A stretch of DNA of 64,000 nt, from assembly GCA_019703815.1 (NCBI GenBank), contig AP023053.1, forward strand, positions 1,040,995 to 1,104,994, read 5' to 3'. Positions 43,232-52,684 of the stretch are shown in pieces (positions within the stretch are counted from its first letter, which is position 1; every line of letters starts with the position of its first letter). The stretch is from Thaumasiovibrio occultus (GTDB taxonomy: Bacteria > Pseudomonadota > Gammaproteobacteria > Enterobacterales > Vibrionaceae). The translations under genes and the position numbers were made by a program. Below the pieces are notes generated by a model. That model was not told the origin of the DNA. It worked only from the letters and a program-made list of their open reading frames with translations, and made no database searches.

Positions 43232-43714
43232 CTACTCCAGTTCATCAAACAGTGCAAACGCAATGTCGCCAAAACGTTTATGAAATTCGGGATCGCGCCC
43301 CGTTCCTGCGGGGATCGTTTCTGGGAATTGAACGAGAGCTCTTATATGCTCGTTCGCGTCAGGATGGTTGACAAATAACGGACTGGTTGACATATAGAGC
43401 TCGAATCGATGTAAAGCGTATTGCGCTTCATTTTTCCCGCCTTCCACCGTTAAAAAGTGCCCAGATTCACTGATCACGTACGCAGATTTCGCCATGTCGA
43501 CCAATAAAAGTTGTTGCGCCGCCTCGATATCGCCTGCCTCCAGCGCATCGTTCACTTTCGATAGCACATCAAGGTTCTGTATCTCTCTTTTTGTCGTATC
43601 TGCCCCCACCTGCTCATAATGCGCGCGCACCAAGTCAGAAAGTAGATCCCTAACTGTAGATTCTGCACTGACGGAAAATGACAAAAAAAGCAACGGGAGA
43701 AGGGTATATTTCAT
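43232..43714 (-). CDS. Hypothetical secreted protein
   Basis: 160 aa with a clear Sec signal peptide (MKYTLL, hydrophobic core, cleavage near VSAE, residue 17-18). The mature part is largely helical (VRDLLSDLVRAHYEQVGAD, DALEAGDIEAAQQLLL). AAGGAC sits before the ATG. No family recognised; predicted periplasmic. Confidence 0.75.
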   Translation of the reverse strand: MKYTLLPLLFLSFSVSAESTVRDLLSDLVRAHYEQVGADTTKREIQNLDVLSKVNDALEAGDIEAAQQLLLVDMAKSAYVISESGHFLTVEGGKNEAQYALHRFELYMSTSPLFVNHPDANEHIRALVQFPETIPAGTGRDPEFHKRFGDIAFALFDELE

Positions 43715-44045
43715 GACACGTCCTTTTAACAGCTAGATTTCTACGGCGAGCGCTTTTCTGACGGCGCGGCGAATGCTGCAATCATCAACAATTCCATGGC
43801 CAAAAATTGCGCATAGTGTTAATTCACTCACTAAGCTACCAAAGCGCGATGCGAACGCAATAATGTCCTAACTATTTGCGAGTGATCCGACACTAAGAAA
43901 ACCAAAGAAAGGAATTTGAGTCGCCGGAGAGACATGGGTTATTTGCCGTGATTTCAGAAGCGGCGCTGTATTGCCAGCGACTAATTCAAAAAGGCACCCA
44001 ATCTGTGAACATGACTAAGTGCCTTCTATGTGTATCTTTTAAGAG
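43715..44045. other. 331-bp intergenic stretch
   Basis: No gene seen. AAGGCAC (43991-43997) and GTGCCTT (44019-44025) could form a weak long-loop terminator for the aldolase gene on the minus strand, where five Ts follow. Confidence 0.35.
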
Positions 44046-45059
44046 CTACTTCTTCGCGAAGAAGTTATCTAACTCAGCGAGGAAACGGTCGATATCGTCA
44101 CTGGTAATATTGAGGTGGGTGACAAGACGCATGGGTTTACCGGCATTGATAATAAAGCCTTTCTCAGCCATGGCTCTGACCATCGCGCTTTGGTAAACCG
44201 TATCTTCCCAGCGTACAAAGACAAGGTTGGTGTTCACTGGCGACACGTGGCAGTTAGGAAAATTCGCTAGCCCATCGGCTAGACGCTGCGCATTGGCGTG
44301 ATCTTCAGCAAGACGCGCAATGTTGTGCTGCAACGCATAGTGGCCTGCGGCAGCCAGAATACCGGCTTGGCGCATACCGCCACCTAACATTTTCCGCCAG
44401 CGACGCGCTTGCTGAATAAAGGTTTTGGAGCCAAACAGCAGCGAACCGACTGGCGCGCCCAATCCTTTAGAGAGACAAATGCTGACCGAATCAAACGGCG
44501 CGCACACCTCTTTGATATCGACGCCCAACGCAACGGCCGCGTTATGTGCACGCGCGCCATCAAGGTGGAGAGCTAAACGGTGTTGGTCGGCAAACAGCCT
44601 TGCTTGGCGCATGTAGCTCAGTGATAACACTTTGCCATTAATCGTGTTTTCAAGGCTCAGTAAACGGGTACGTGCGAAGTGGGAGTCGTCCGGTTTGATG
44701 GCGGCAGCCAGTTTGTTAAAACACAAGGTGCCGTCTTTTTCGTTTTCAATCGGCTGCGGTTGGATAGAGCCCAATACCGCAGCGCCACCGGCTTCAAACT
44801 TGTAATTGTGCGCTTGTTGGCCACACAAATACTCATCGCCGCGTTGGCAGTGGGTCATCAAGGCAATTAAGTTGGCCTGGGTGCCAGAGCTGCAAAATAG
44901 CCCAGCATCGAAACCATGCTGAGCGGCGGCACGCACTTCCAATGCATTCACTGTGGGATCGTCACCATAGACATCATCGCCAACGGGGGCGTTCAACATC
45001 CATTTGCGCATCGCTAAGTTTGGCTTGGTGACCGTGTCTGAGCGAAAATCCACTGCCAT
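44046..45059 (-). CDS. ltaE: Low-specificity L-threonine aldolase
   Basis: 337 aa, normal length. Starts DFRSDTVTKP, the family signature; GDDVYGDDPTVN, CSSGTQANLIAL, ALHLDGARAHNAA and the PLP lysine in CLSKGLGAPVGS (about residue 199) are all present. It splits threonine and allo-threonine to glycine and acetaldehyde. AAGGAG lies before the ATG. Monocistronic. Confidence 0.95.
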   Translation of the reverse strand: MAVDFRSDTVTKPNLAMRKWMLNAPVGDDVYGDDPTVNALEVRAAAQHGFDAGLFCSSGTQANLIALMTHCQRGDEYLCGQQAHNYKFEAGGAAVLGSIQPQPIENEKDGTLCFNKLAAAIKPDDSHFARTRLLSLENTINGKVLSLSYMRQARLFADQHRLALHLDGARAHNAAVALGVDIKEVCAPFDSVSICLSKGLGAPVGSLLFGSKTFIQQARRWRKMLGGGMRQAGILAAAGHYALQHNIARLAEDHANAQRLADGLANFPNCHVSPVNTNLVFVRWEDTVYQSAMVRAMAEKGFIINAGKPMRLVTHLNITSDDIDRFLAELDNFFAKK

Positions 45060-45261
45060 TGTCTACTCCTTGATAAAAAATCGGCGCTCCTGCCTCATAT
45101 TGACACGAAATAGATCACTCACCAATGCCGATTCAACAAAACTGCGGAGACGCTAAAAGTGCGCGCGTTGCTTGTCTCATCGGCTTACATTTGACCTTCG
45201 AGAGCGCCCACCTAAATCGACAAGCCAGCCCAATCACGGCTGACTTTGAGGGGCAGATAAA

Positions 45262-46812
45262 TCAACCCAACGGCGTTACGCCAGCATAACGTACCCCGCT
45301 GAGCAGCGCGATTTCACGATGCCATGTTGCGAGATCGCGATGGGCGAAATCAGCCAAGCGCGCATGACCACACGCCCGCGCCAAGACTTGCATCAACGCA
45401 ACCGACGCTTGTAAGTAATTCGCCAACTGTTGCGCGGATTTTTCTACATGCAGTCGTTGCCGTAAGTCTGCGTTTTGCGTCGCGATCCCTGCAGGACAGT
45501 TGTTGGTATTACACATTCTCGCCGCCACACAGCCAATGGATTGCATTGCACTGTTGGCGAGCGCCACGCCATCTGCGCCTAACGCCATCGCCTTGGCGAA
45601 ATCGGTCGGTACGCGCAAGCCGCCCGTGATAATTAGAGTGACGCCGTCACCTTTAGGGTTGTCGTCCAAATAGCGTCGCGCCCTTGCAAGCGCAGGGATG
45701 GTCGGCACACTGATATGATCGCGGAAAATCACCGGCGCGGCCCCTGTACCGCCACCGCGTCCATCGAGAATGATGTAGTCTGCCCCCGCATCCAACGCAA
45801 ATTGGATATCTTCTTCAATATGATTGGCACTGAGCTTAAACCCAATCGGGATCCCGCCGCTCACATGCCGCACTCTGTCAGCAAAACGTTGGAAGTCATC
45901 CAAGGTGACGAGATCGCTAAATGTTGGTGGCGATACAGCAGGCTGGCCTTCCGGGATCCCTCGTACTTGCGAGATCTTACCGATGTTCTTGTTCCCAGGT
46001 AGATGACCTCCGGTGCCGGTTTTCGCGCCCTGCCCGCCTTTAAAGTGAAACGCTTGCACTTGCTTAAGCAGAGATTCTTGGTAACCAAACTTGGCACTGG
46101 CTAGCTCATAAAAATAGCGCGTATTTGCCGCTTGCTCCTCCGGCAGCATCCCGCCTTCGCCAGAGCAAATCCCCGTTCCAGCGAGCTCCGCCCCTTTTGC
46201 TAGCGCCGTTTTAGCTTCTTCCGACAGCGCGCCGAAGCTCATATCAGACACAAACAGAGGTATATCAAGCACCAAAGGTTTGTCTGCGTTGGGACCAATG
46301 ACGAGCTGTGTATCAACAGGCGTATCATCCATCAACGGCTTATTGGCCATTTGCGCGACCATCAGTTGTAAATCGTCCCAATGCGGTAAAAGATGTCGCG
46401 GCACGCCCATCGATGTCATTGGGCCGTGATGGCCCAGCGATGACAACCCTTCGCGAGCCAACTGATGAATAAACTCCACTGTTGGCTCTTCGACGGTACG
46501 CTTCGCTGTTGGCGCAGCATGGGGTTGTACATTAATGGCTGCAACCGTCGCTTCTTGCCCCACTTGCTCTGCGCTAAATTGCTGGTGGGTACCATCACAA
46601 TAGGGCGCATCTACCGTTTGCTTACACTGGCACAAGTACGCGTCACCGCTGTCTTTGGCGGTAAACGCCTTTGGGGTCATTCCCGTCCCCGCATGAGAGC
46701 CGTCACACCAAGGCTGATTAGCCGAGCGGCCGCACGCGCAGAAGTAATACTCTTTGCCTTGCTCTAGAACGACTTTGACGGGTTTGTTATCAGCGATTAT
46801 CGGGTTGCTCAT
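45262..46812 (-). CDS. FMN-binding glutamate synthase-like protein with two N-terminal CDGSH domains
   Basis: 516-518 aa (ATG at 46812 or 46818). Residues about 20-45 and 58-82 each have a CDGSH iron-sulfur motif: CACGRS...PWCDGSH and CQCKQT...PYCDGTH, expected to hold 2Fe-2S clusters through three Cys and one His. From about 120 on is a GltB-type FMN domain: SDMSFGALSEEAK, CSGEGGMLPEE, KGGQGAKTGTGGHLPG, FKLSANHIEEDI, DGRGGGTGAAP and MCNTNNCPAGIA. It is an oxidoreductase-like fusion of unknown reaction; there is no glutaminase domain. Stand-alone gene. Confidence 0.9.
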   Translation of the reverse strand: MSNPIIADNKPVKVVLEQGKEYYFCACGRSANQPWCDGSHAGTGMTPKAFTAKDSGDAYLCQCKQTVDAPYCDGTHQQFSAEQVGQEATVAAINVQPHAAPTAKRTVEEPTVEFIHQLAREGLSSLGHHGPMTSMGVPRHLLPHWDDLQLMVAQMANKPLMDDTPVDTQLVIGPNADKPLVLDIPLFVSDMSFGALSEEAKTALAKGAELAGTGICSGEGGMLPEEQAANTRYFYELASAKFGYQESLLKQVQAFHFKGGQGAKTGTGGHLPGNKNIGKISQVRGIPEGQPAVSPPTFSDLVTLDDFQRFADRVRHVSGGIPIGFKLSANHIEEDIQFALDAGADYIILDGRGGGTGAAPVIFRDHISVPTIPALARARRYLDDNPKGDGVTLIITGGLRVPTDFAKAMALGADGVALANSAMQSIGCVAARMCNTNNCPAGIATQNADLRQRLHVEKSAQQLANYLQASVALMQVLARACGHARLADFAHRDLATWHREIALLSGVRYAGVTPLG

Positions 46813-47005
46813 AGTCATTGCTCATTTTATTGGTAATGACAATTAGCTTAGTAAAAGATAGGGGGACGATGACGCCTATCATCTCGTGATAGTGGCTCGA
46901 ATGATGACCATCAAGGCAAGGGTTTAGCAGAAATGGATTGGTTGAAGAAAATTAGCCGCTAGCAGGATTGTACTAGCGGCTCACCAGTATTCCGACGGAA
47001 AGACA

Positions 47006-47830
47006 TTACGGTTTGGGGTAATACTGCGTTAATACACGATTTAGCTCAGCCAGCAGTTCACTGCACGCTTGCTGATTTTCCGCAGCGGGGTGCGGGCGAC
47101 TAAACTGACCCACATCATTATCGAAATACAAGCCGCTGACCGATGCAAACCCCGCATCGACGCCAGCTTGCAGCAAGATTTTTGCGCCAATAGAGAGATC
47201 TTTCCCCTCCACGCCAAAACCTTGCTTCACCATCTTACTGGCAAGCAAAGAGCCTGGGTTCACCGCGATAAATACCGGTCCTTCAGGATGTTGGTCTGCC
47301 ATGTAGCGGGTCCACACCGTCAGTGCCAATTTGCTCTGTGCATACGCTTCAAAGTCGTCAGCCAACTGTTTTTGTCCGTTTAGCGCCGCCAGTTCGACGG
47401 GAGCCTGAGCGGCAGACGACAAATTGATCACTCGCGTTTCGTTGCTAAACAATCCGCTTAATCCTTGCGTTAGACGAATTGGCGCAAGAATATTGACGAC
47501 AAAGCGCAGATCCAGACCATTCTCGGCGATAGGCTGCGGGATCTTAAATACACCAGCGTTATTGATCAGCACATCAATCCGCGTTTGCTGACGGTTGATA
47601 TCAGCGATCATCTGATCAAGCTGAGAAAAATCACTCAGATCGGCTTGATAGGTCTCGATGAGTGCCGCATCACCCCCAGGGTTGTCCGCCGTTAACGTGC
47701 CCACCGCTGCCGCCAGTTTGTCGCTACTGCGGCCGTGTAGCAGTACTTTAAATCCGGCTTTAAAATATAACTGTGCCGTTGCTAGCCCGATGCCATCCGT
47801 TGCACCGGTGATCAAAACTACTTTTTGCAT
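47006..47830 (-). CDS. Short-chain dehydrogenase/reductase
   Basis: 274 aa from the ATG at 47830 (AAGGAAA upstream); the frame extends further but the Rossmann fold begins with VVLITGATDGIGLA right after this start. NNAG in LINNAGVFK, a serine in LSSAAQ and the Tyr-Lys pair in YAQSKLAL. The Tyr-x3-Lys catalytic pair is therefore present. Substrate unknown. Same strand as the MDR gene upstream, with 136 bases between. Confidence 0.9.
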   Translation of the reverse strand: MQKVVLITGATDGIGLATAQLYFKAGFKVLLHGRSSDKLAAAVGTLTADNPGGDAALIETYQADLSDFSQLDQMIADINRQQTRIDVLINNAGVFKIPQPIAENGLDLRFVVNILAPIRLTQGLSGLFSNETRVINLSSAAQAPVELAALNGQKQLADDFEAYAQSKLALTVWTRYMADQHPEGPVFIAVNPGSLLASKMVKQGFGVEGKDLSIGAKILLQAGVDAGFASVSGLYFDNDVGQFSRPHPAAENQQACSELLAELNRVLTQYYPKP

Positions 47831-47966
47831 GCCATTTTCCTTGTTGAGTGTCTTGTGCCGAACAGGGAAACCTTCGCTTACTGGATTGGCACACATAAAT
47901 TGTTAAGGGTGACACGCGACGCCACCGTGTTCGTTTCTTCTCACCTTACGTCAGTAGATCTTTATG

Positions 47967-48956
47967 TCAGAGGATATCTATCACGACTTTGCCCATGCCT
48001 TGTCCACTGGCTAAGCGTTCATGCGCCGCGCCAACGCGTTCAAGCGAGTAATGGTTCTCGTCAAGTACCGGCTTCATGCCGCCTGACTCACAGATCTTGG
48101 TCAATTCCGCCAAAATAGCGCCATGTTGCTCACGTCCGTGGTTGTGAAGCATGGGGATCAACATAAACACCACATGTAATGACAAGCCCTTAAAATGCGC
48201 TTGCGTTAAATCAAATTCACCGAGCGCCACTGTCGAGACGACTTGACCATTGAGCTTAGCGGCACTGAATGAGTTCAGCATGTTTGCCCCGCCGACCGAG
48301 TCAAAAACCACATCGAAGCCAGCGCCTGAAGTATGCATATCTACATACTCTGCCACAGGTTGGGTTTTGTAATTAATCGGTGTACCGCCAAGTTGTGAGA
48401 TCAGTGCCAGTTGTGCCTCACCGCCTCCGGTCGAAAAGACCTCTGCACCCAAATACTTGGCGAGTTGCACCGCAATATGTCCTACCCCACCCGAGCCGCC
48501 ATGCACCAGTACTTTTTGCCCCGCTTGAACATTCGCTCGTTGCAAGCCTTCATAGGCAGTGATCCCGACTAAAGGAATAGCAGCGGCCTCTCGCATACTT
48601 AGATTACGCGGTTTTTTGGCAACCAAACGCGCATCTGCCGCGATATATTCCGTTAGGGTGCCAGGTAAGTCAGCCAGTCCGCCGGCACATCCATACACCT
48701 CATCGCCCACGGCAAAGTCACTGACATCGGTGCCGACGGCTTCTACCGTCCCAGCGAAATCCATGCCTAACAACGCAGGCGCTGGCGGGGAAAGCGGTAA
48801 ATCAGGTCCCATTTGGCGGATCATCATATCGACGGTGTTAACACTGGTGGCGGCAATTTTCACTAATACCTGATCGGCCATCACCTGCGGGTTATCTATC
48901 TCTGCCAGTTCAAAGAGATCTGGTTCACCAAAATTATTCAGGAGCATCGCTTTCAT
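47967..48956 (-). CDS. Zinc-independent MDR oxidoreductase (quinone oxidoreductase-like)
   Basis: 329 aa; ATG at 48956 chosen because GAGGG is nine bases upstream, whereas the ATG at 48962 is too near. GroES-like domain (VNTVDMMIR, LLGMDFAGTVEAVG, DEVYG) then a Rossmann domain with VHGGSGGVGHIAVQLAKYLGA. No catalytic zinc Cys/His set is visible, so it fits the quinone oxidoreductase/enoyl reductase group. It is transcribed divergently from a LysR regulator gene, now frameshifted, that probably controlled it. Confidence 0.9.
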   Translation of the reverse strand: MKAMLLNNFGEPDLFELAEIDNPQVMADQVLVKIAATSVNTVDMMIRQMGPDLPLSPPAPALLGMDFAGTVEAVGTDVSDFAVGDEVYGCAGGLADLPGTLTEYIAADARLVAKKPRNLSMREAAAIPLVGITAYEGLQRANVQAGQKVLVHGGSGGVGHIAVQLAKYLGAEVFSTGGGEAQLALISQLGGTPINYKTQPVAEYVDMHTSGAGFDVVFDSVGGANMLNSFSAAKLNGQVVSTVALGEFDLTQAHFKGLSLHVVFMLIPMLHNHGREQHGAILAELTKICESGGMKPVLDENHYSLERVGAAHERLASGQGMGKVVIDIL

Positions 48957-49104
48957 CGTCATTCCCTCATTACGTCACTTGAACTCACTGTTACACGGCT
49001 AGCATGGTTACAGCGGCGTTGTTTAGGTATAGACGTATTGTAATTATTCTTCCTGCATTGATAATAAAGAGATCTGAACTAACAGTTTCAATAAAACGTT
49101 AAAA

Positions 49105-50009
49105 ATGAATCTAGAGCACCTTGAACTTTTCGTGCGTTTGGCACACACCCAGAATATAAGCCAAGCTGGTCAACAACTTGGGCTATCGCCCGCCGTTGCC
49201 AGTGTCCACTTAAACAAGCTAGAGCAATCATTGGGTGTGCGCTTGATCCACCGCACCACCCGTAAAGTGTCGCTCACCGAAGAAGGACGTACTTTTTTAC
49301 CGTTCGCCGAAGATGTCTTAGCGAGTGCGGAAAATGCACGCGCAGCAGTCAGCGGAGGCGAGAGTTCCCCGCGCGGCACCTTGCGGATCACCGCACCTGC
49401 CTCTTTTGGCCGTATGCATATTGTGCCGGCGTTGGCCGGATTTATGGCCACTTACCCAGAATTACGGCTTGATTTTCGTCTATCTGACAGCATTCTCGAT
49501 CTCGTTGAAGGCGGTTTTGATATAGCGATCCGCAATGCTGAGTTAAAAGATTCCGGCCTCATCGCACGGAAGTTAGCCAAAGATCGCCGCATTTATGTGC
49601 ATCTCCTGCCTATTTAGCAACATTTGGCGCACCGAGCCGTCCGGCTGAGCTCGCCTTACATCAGTGCTTAACCTTACATGCAAACGATCATTGGTATTTT
49701 GCCGGTCACAGCACAGAGGAGTCGTTCAAACCTAAAGGCCGATTGCGCTTAGATAACGGCGAGGCGATGCGCGATGCTTGCGTGAATGGCTTGGGGATTG
49801 CGATGCTTTCAACTTGGACTGCCTACCAACATTTGCTGTCTGGCGAACTGGTCCAAGTGTTAGAGACCCATCCTCTACGTACTGATACCGCAGTATGGGC
49901 CTTGTACCCAAGCTCGCGCCAACTCGCGCCCAAAGTACGTGCATTTATTGACTACTTTAGCCACCATTTTGGCGAACAGCCGTATTGGGAAGACGCCTTG
50001 ATCAAGTAG
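49105..50009 (+). pseudogene. LysR-family transcriptional regulator, frameshifted
   Basis: The first part (49105-49617) gives an intact N-terminal HTH (LELFVRLAHTQNISQAGQQL) and the start of the effector domain, then hits a stop after YVHLLPI. The rest continues in another frame from about 49600 to 50009: ASPAYLATFGAPSRPAEL, FKPKGRLRLDNGEA, VWALYPSSRQLAPKVR. A single lost G at GTG-GCA (49598-49600) would restore IYVASPAYLA, the usual LysR pattern. So it is a recent one-base loss or a sequence error. Divergent from the MDR gene. Confidence 0.9.
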
Positions 50010-50189
50010 CCGTTACTGCGATCAAGCGTCGCGCTTAGTTCAGAATACCAAGCGAGACTGACGGCGCATTTTAGTCAGCCAGTCCGTTGGTCATGCACAA
50101 CATGCATGACATACCTGCATATTCTTCACTAGCCGCATAGAAAAGTTACGACTACACTGCGCGTCCTTTTAACCACTGGACCATAAAGC

Positions 50190-50354
50190 ATGTTTAACCA
50201 AACTCTTAGCGCACAACTTTGTCGCATGCTTTTACTCTTGGTGGTGACCTTGGTCGCTGTTCACCATTGCCAGCCTTTGCTGGATGCGTTGGCCGAACAA
50301 GCCATGTCGAGTGGTTGCCACTCGATGGAACATCACCATTCACATAACGAGTAA
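50190..50354 (+). CDS. Small His-rich single-span protein
   Basis: 54 aa, too short for ordinary gene filters. One hydrophobic segment (about 13-26, LLLLVVTLVAVHHCQ) and a C-terminal tail with GCHSMEHHHSHNE, suggesting metal binding. GGA lies before the ATG. The MFS gene follows only nine bases later, so the two are probably co-transcribed. No family recognised. Confidence 0.6.
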   Translation: MFNQTLSAQLCRMLLLLVVTLVAVHHCQPLLDALAEQAMSSGCHSMEHHHSHNE

Positions 50355-50363
50355 AACAACACC

Positions 50364-51569
50364 ATGAGTATTTTCCGCTTTCCCCTAATGGTATGGCTAG
50401 GTATTGGTACCTTGATCATCAGCTTGGGTATTCGCCAATCGTTCGGTATTTTTATGATGCCGATCTCTGAACACTTTACGACCGGGCGTGAATTTTTCAG
50501 CCTGACTATCGCCCTGCAAAACCTGCTATTTGGCGCGTTCCAGCCGTTTGTCGGCATGGCGGCCGACCGCTTTGGTGCCAAGCGCATCATCAGTTTTGGT
50601 GCGCTGGCTTATGCATTGGGTTTGTATCTAACGTCGATTTCAGACAACGCTTCAATGCTTTACGTGTCACTGGGCATGTTGGTTGGCTTGGGGCTTAGCT
50701 CCACCAGTTACGTGATTGTGCTTGGCGCGATTTCAAAAGTGGTGCCGCCACAACACACTGCCAAAGCGTTCGGCTTAACCACAGCTGCAGGCTCATTTGG
50801 CATGTTCGCGGTGATCCCCGGCGCGCAATCACTGCTGACTCACTTTGATTGGCAAGCAGCGATGCAAGTCTTTGCCATTGCGTGTTTTGTGATGCTCGGC
50901 TTCTCTTTCTTTATGAAGAGCAACAATCCGGCCGCGACCGGTGGGCAAACGTCAATCCCAGAGCAAACCCTGAAGCAGGCGTTGGCGCAAGCCTTTCGTC
51001 ACAAAGGCTATTGGCTGATCCATTTGGGCTTTTTCGTGTGCGGTTTCCACGTCATGTTTATCGCAACACACTTGCCAAGCTACCTCGCGGATAAAGGCCT
51101 ACCAGCATCATCCGCCGCGATGGCTCTAGCCTACGTTGGGATCTTCAATATTTTCGGCTCTTACTTCTGGGGCTTGATGGGTGATAACTTCAGTAAACGC
51201 CATGTGATGTCGGTGCTTTACATCGTGCGTACTATCGTGATCGCAGGCTTCGTGACGTTGCCGATCACCAATAGCACTGCGGGCATTTTTGGCGCGGCGA
51301 TCGGTTTTTGCTGGCTTGGCACTGTGCCACTCACCTCGGGTTTAGTGCGTCAGATCTTCGGCGCGCGTTACATGTCGACGCTGTACGGCTTAGTGTTTTT
51401 CACCCACCAGATCGGCAGTTTCCTCGGCGCTTGGATGGGTGGTCGCATTTATGACTACTACGGCTCATACGAGCCAATTTGGTGGTCTACCGTGATACTG
51501 GCGTTTTTGGCGGCCTTGATCCATTTACCGATCAACGACAAGCCAGTGAATGAGCCTGTCACCGCATAA
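50364..51569 (+). CDS. MFS transporter (MCT/OxlT-like)
   Basis: 401 aa, about 12 membrane spans. The loop 2-3 motif is present as GMAADRFGAKR, and the N-terminal span has IISLGIRQSFGIFMMPISEHF typical of monocarboxylate-type MFS proteins. Likely a carboxylate exchanger or drug/metabolite pump; the substrate is unknown. It is second in a two-gene unit with the small His-rich protein. Confidence 0.88.
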   Translation: MSIFRFPLMVWLGIGTLIISLGIRQSFGIFMMPISEHFTTGREFFSLTIALQNLLFGAFQPFVGMAADRFGAKRIISFGALAYALGLYLTSISDNASMLYVSLGMLVGLGLSSTSYVIVLGAISKVVPPQHTAKAFGLTTAAGSFGMFAVIPGAQSLLTHFDWQAAMQVFAIACFVMLGFSFFMKSNNPAATGGQTSIPEQTLKQALAQAFRHKGYWLIHLGFFVCGFHVMFIATHLPSYLADKGLPASSAAMALAYVGIFNIFGSYFWGLMGDNFSKRHVMSVLYIVRTIVIAGFVTLPITNSTAGIFGAAIGFCWLGTVPLTSGLVRQIFGARYMSTLYGLVFFTHQIGSFLGAWMGGRIYDYYGSYEPIWWSTVILAFLAALIHLPINDKPVNEPVTA

Positions 51570-51640
51570 ACCGCGATTACTCGTCGATCGCTCGCGGCAA
51601 TCAGCGAGTAACAAAACAAGCAATAACAAAAACGAGCAAC

Positions 51641-51666
51641 AAAAAGCCCCGCGATGGTAGCGGGGC
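51641..51666 (-). terminator. Terminator of the yghU gene
   Basis: GCCCCGC / GCGGGGC stem with a short loop, T5 on the minus strand. Confidence 0.85.
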
Positions 51667-51690
51667 GTGATTCTAACTTACGGCGAACAG

Positions 51691-52548
51691 TTACGGCTTT
51701 TTGCTGAGCACCGCATCGATATCTGCTGCGCTGTGACGCTCGGCAAGGTGCTCCCACTCTTCGCCCATGGTGCGATTAACAATTCGACCACGCTGCACGG
51801 CGACTCGCTCATCAATCGCTTTGGCCCAACGCATTACATTTGGGTAGCTTTGCACATCAAGAAACTCCGCTGCGTCATAGGCACGACCCAACACCACATT
51901 GCCATACCAAGGCCAGGTTGCGATATCAGCAATCGAGTACGTCTCGCCGCCTAAATAGGTATTGTTGGCAAGGCGTTTGTCTAATACATCCAACTGACGC
52001 TTCGCTTCCATGGTGAAACGGTTGATGGGGTATTCAAACTTCTCTGGCGCATACGCATAAAAGTGACCAAAACCGCCACCAAGATACGGTGCTGAGCCTT
52101 GCAACCAAAAGAGCCAGTTCATCACTTCGGTGCGCGCGGCCAGTTCGGTTGGCAAGAAATGACCAAATTTCTCTGCCAAATAGAGCAAAATATTACCGGA
52201 TTCAAACACATTGATCGGTGTATCTCCGCTGCGATCCACCAGCGCTGGAATTTTAGAGTTAGGATTGACCGCAACAAAGCCGGAGCCAAACTGATCGCCT
52301 TCGCCAATGCGGATCAAATACGCATCGTATTCGGCCTCTTTCACCCCAGCGGCGAGCAACTCTTCGAGCATGATCGTCACTTTCTGACCATTCGGCGTCC
52401 CCATGGAGTACACCTGCAACGGATGAGCGCCGACCGGTAATGCCTGCTCGTGTCTCGCACCAGAATCAGGACGATTGATACTCGCCCACGCGCCGCCATT
52501 GTCGCTATCGTTTTGCCACACTGTCGGTGGGATATATTGGTTTGCCAT
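51691..52548 (-). CDS. yghU: Glutathione S-transferase family protein YghU
   Basis: 285 aa, collinear with E. coli YghU: starts ANQYIPPTVW, then the N-terminal thioredoxin fold with YSMGTPNGQKVTIMLEEL, NPNSKIPALVDRSG and VFESGNILLYLAEKFG, and a helical C-terminal domain (YLGGGFGHFYAYAPEKFEYP, YSIADIATWPWYG). YghU binds two glutathiones and reduces disulfides/organic hydroperoxides. GGAG is ten bases before the ATG. Confidence 0.95.
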   Translation of the reverse strand: MANQYIPPTVWQNDSDNGGAWASINRPDSGARHEQALPVGAHPLQVYSMGTPNGQKVTIMLEELLAAGVKEAEYDAYLIRIGEGDQFGSGFVAVNPNSKIPALVDRSGDTPINVFESGNILLYLAEKFGHFLPTELAARTEVMNWLFWLQGSAPYLGGGFGHFYAYAPEKFEYPINRFTMEAKRQLDVLDKRLANNTYLGGETYSIADIATWPWYGNVVLGRAYDAAEFLDVQSYPNVMRWAKAIDERVAVQRGRIVNRTMGEEWEHLAERHSAADIDAVLSKKP

Positions 52549-52684
52549 CTTTACTTATCTCCATGTAAGTGAAGTGAGTTGCCTCTGTATAACCTGGCCT
52601 TAGCGCGTCGGCTTTTCAAGGGTTTCATTGCAGTATTTGGCTATATGTTATTGCCTACCCCTTCGACAAACCATATCGATTGGA

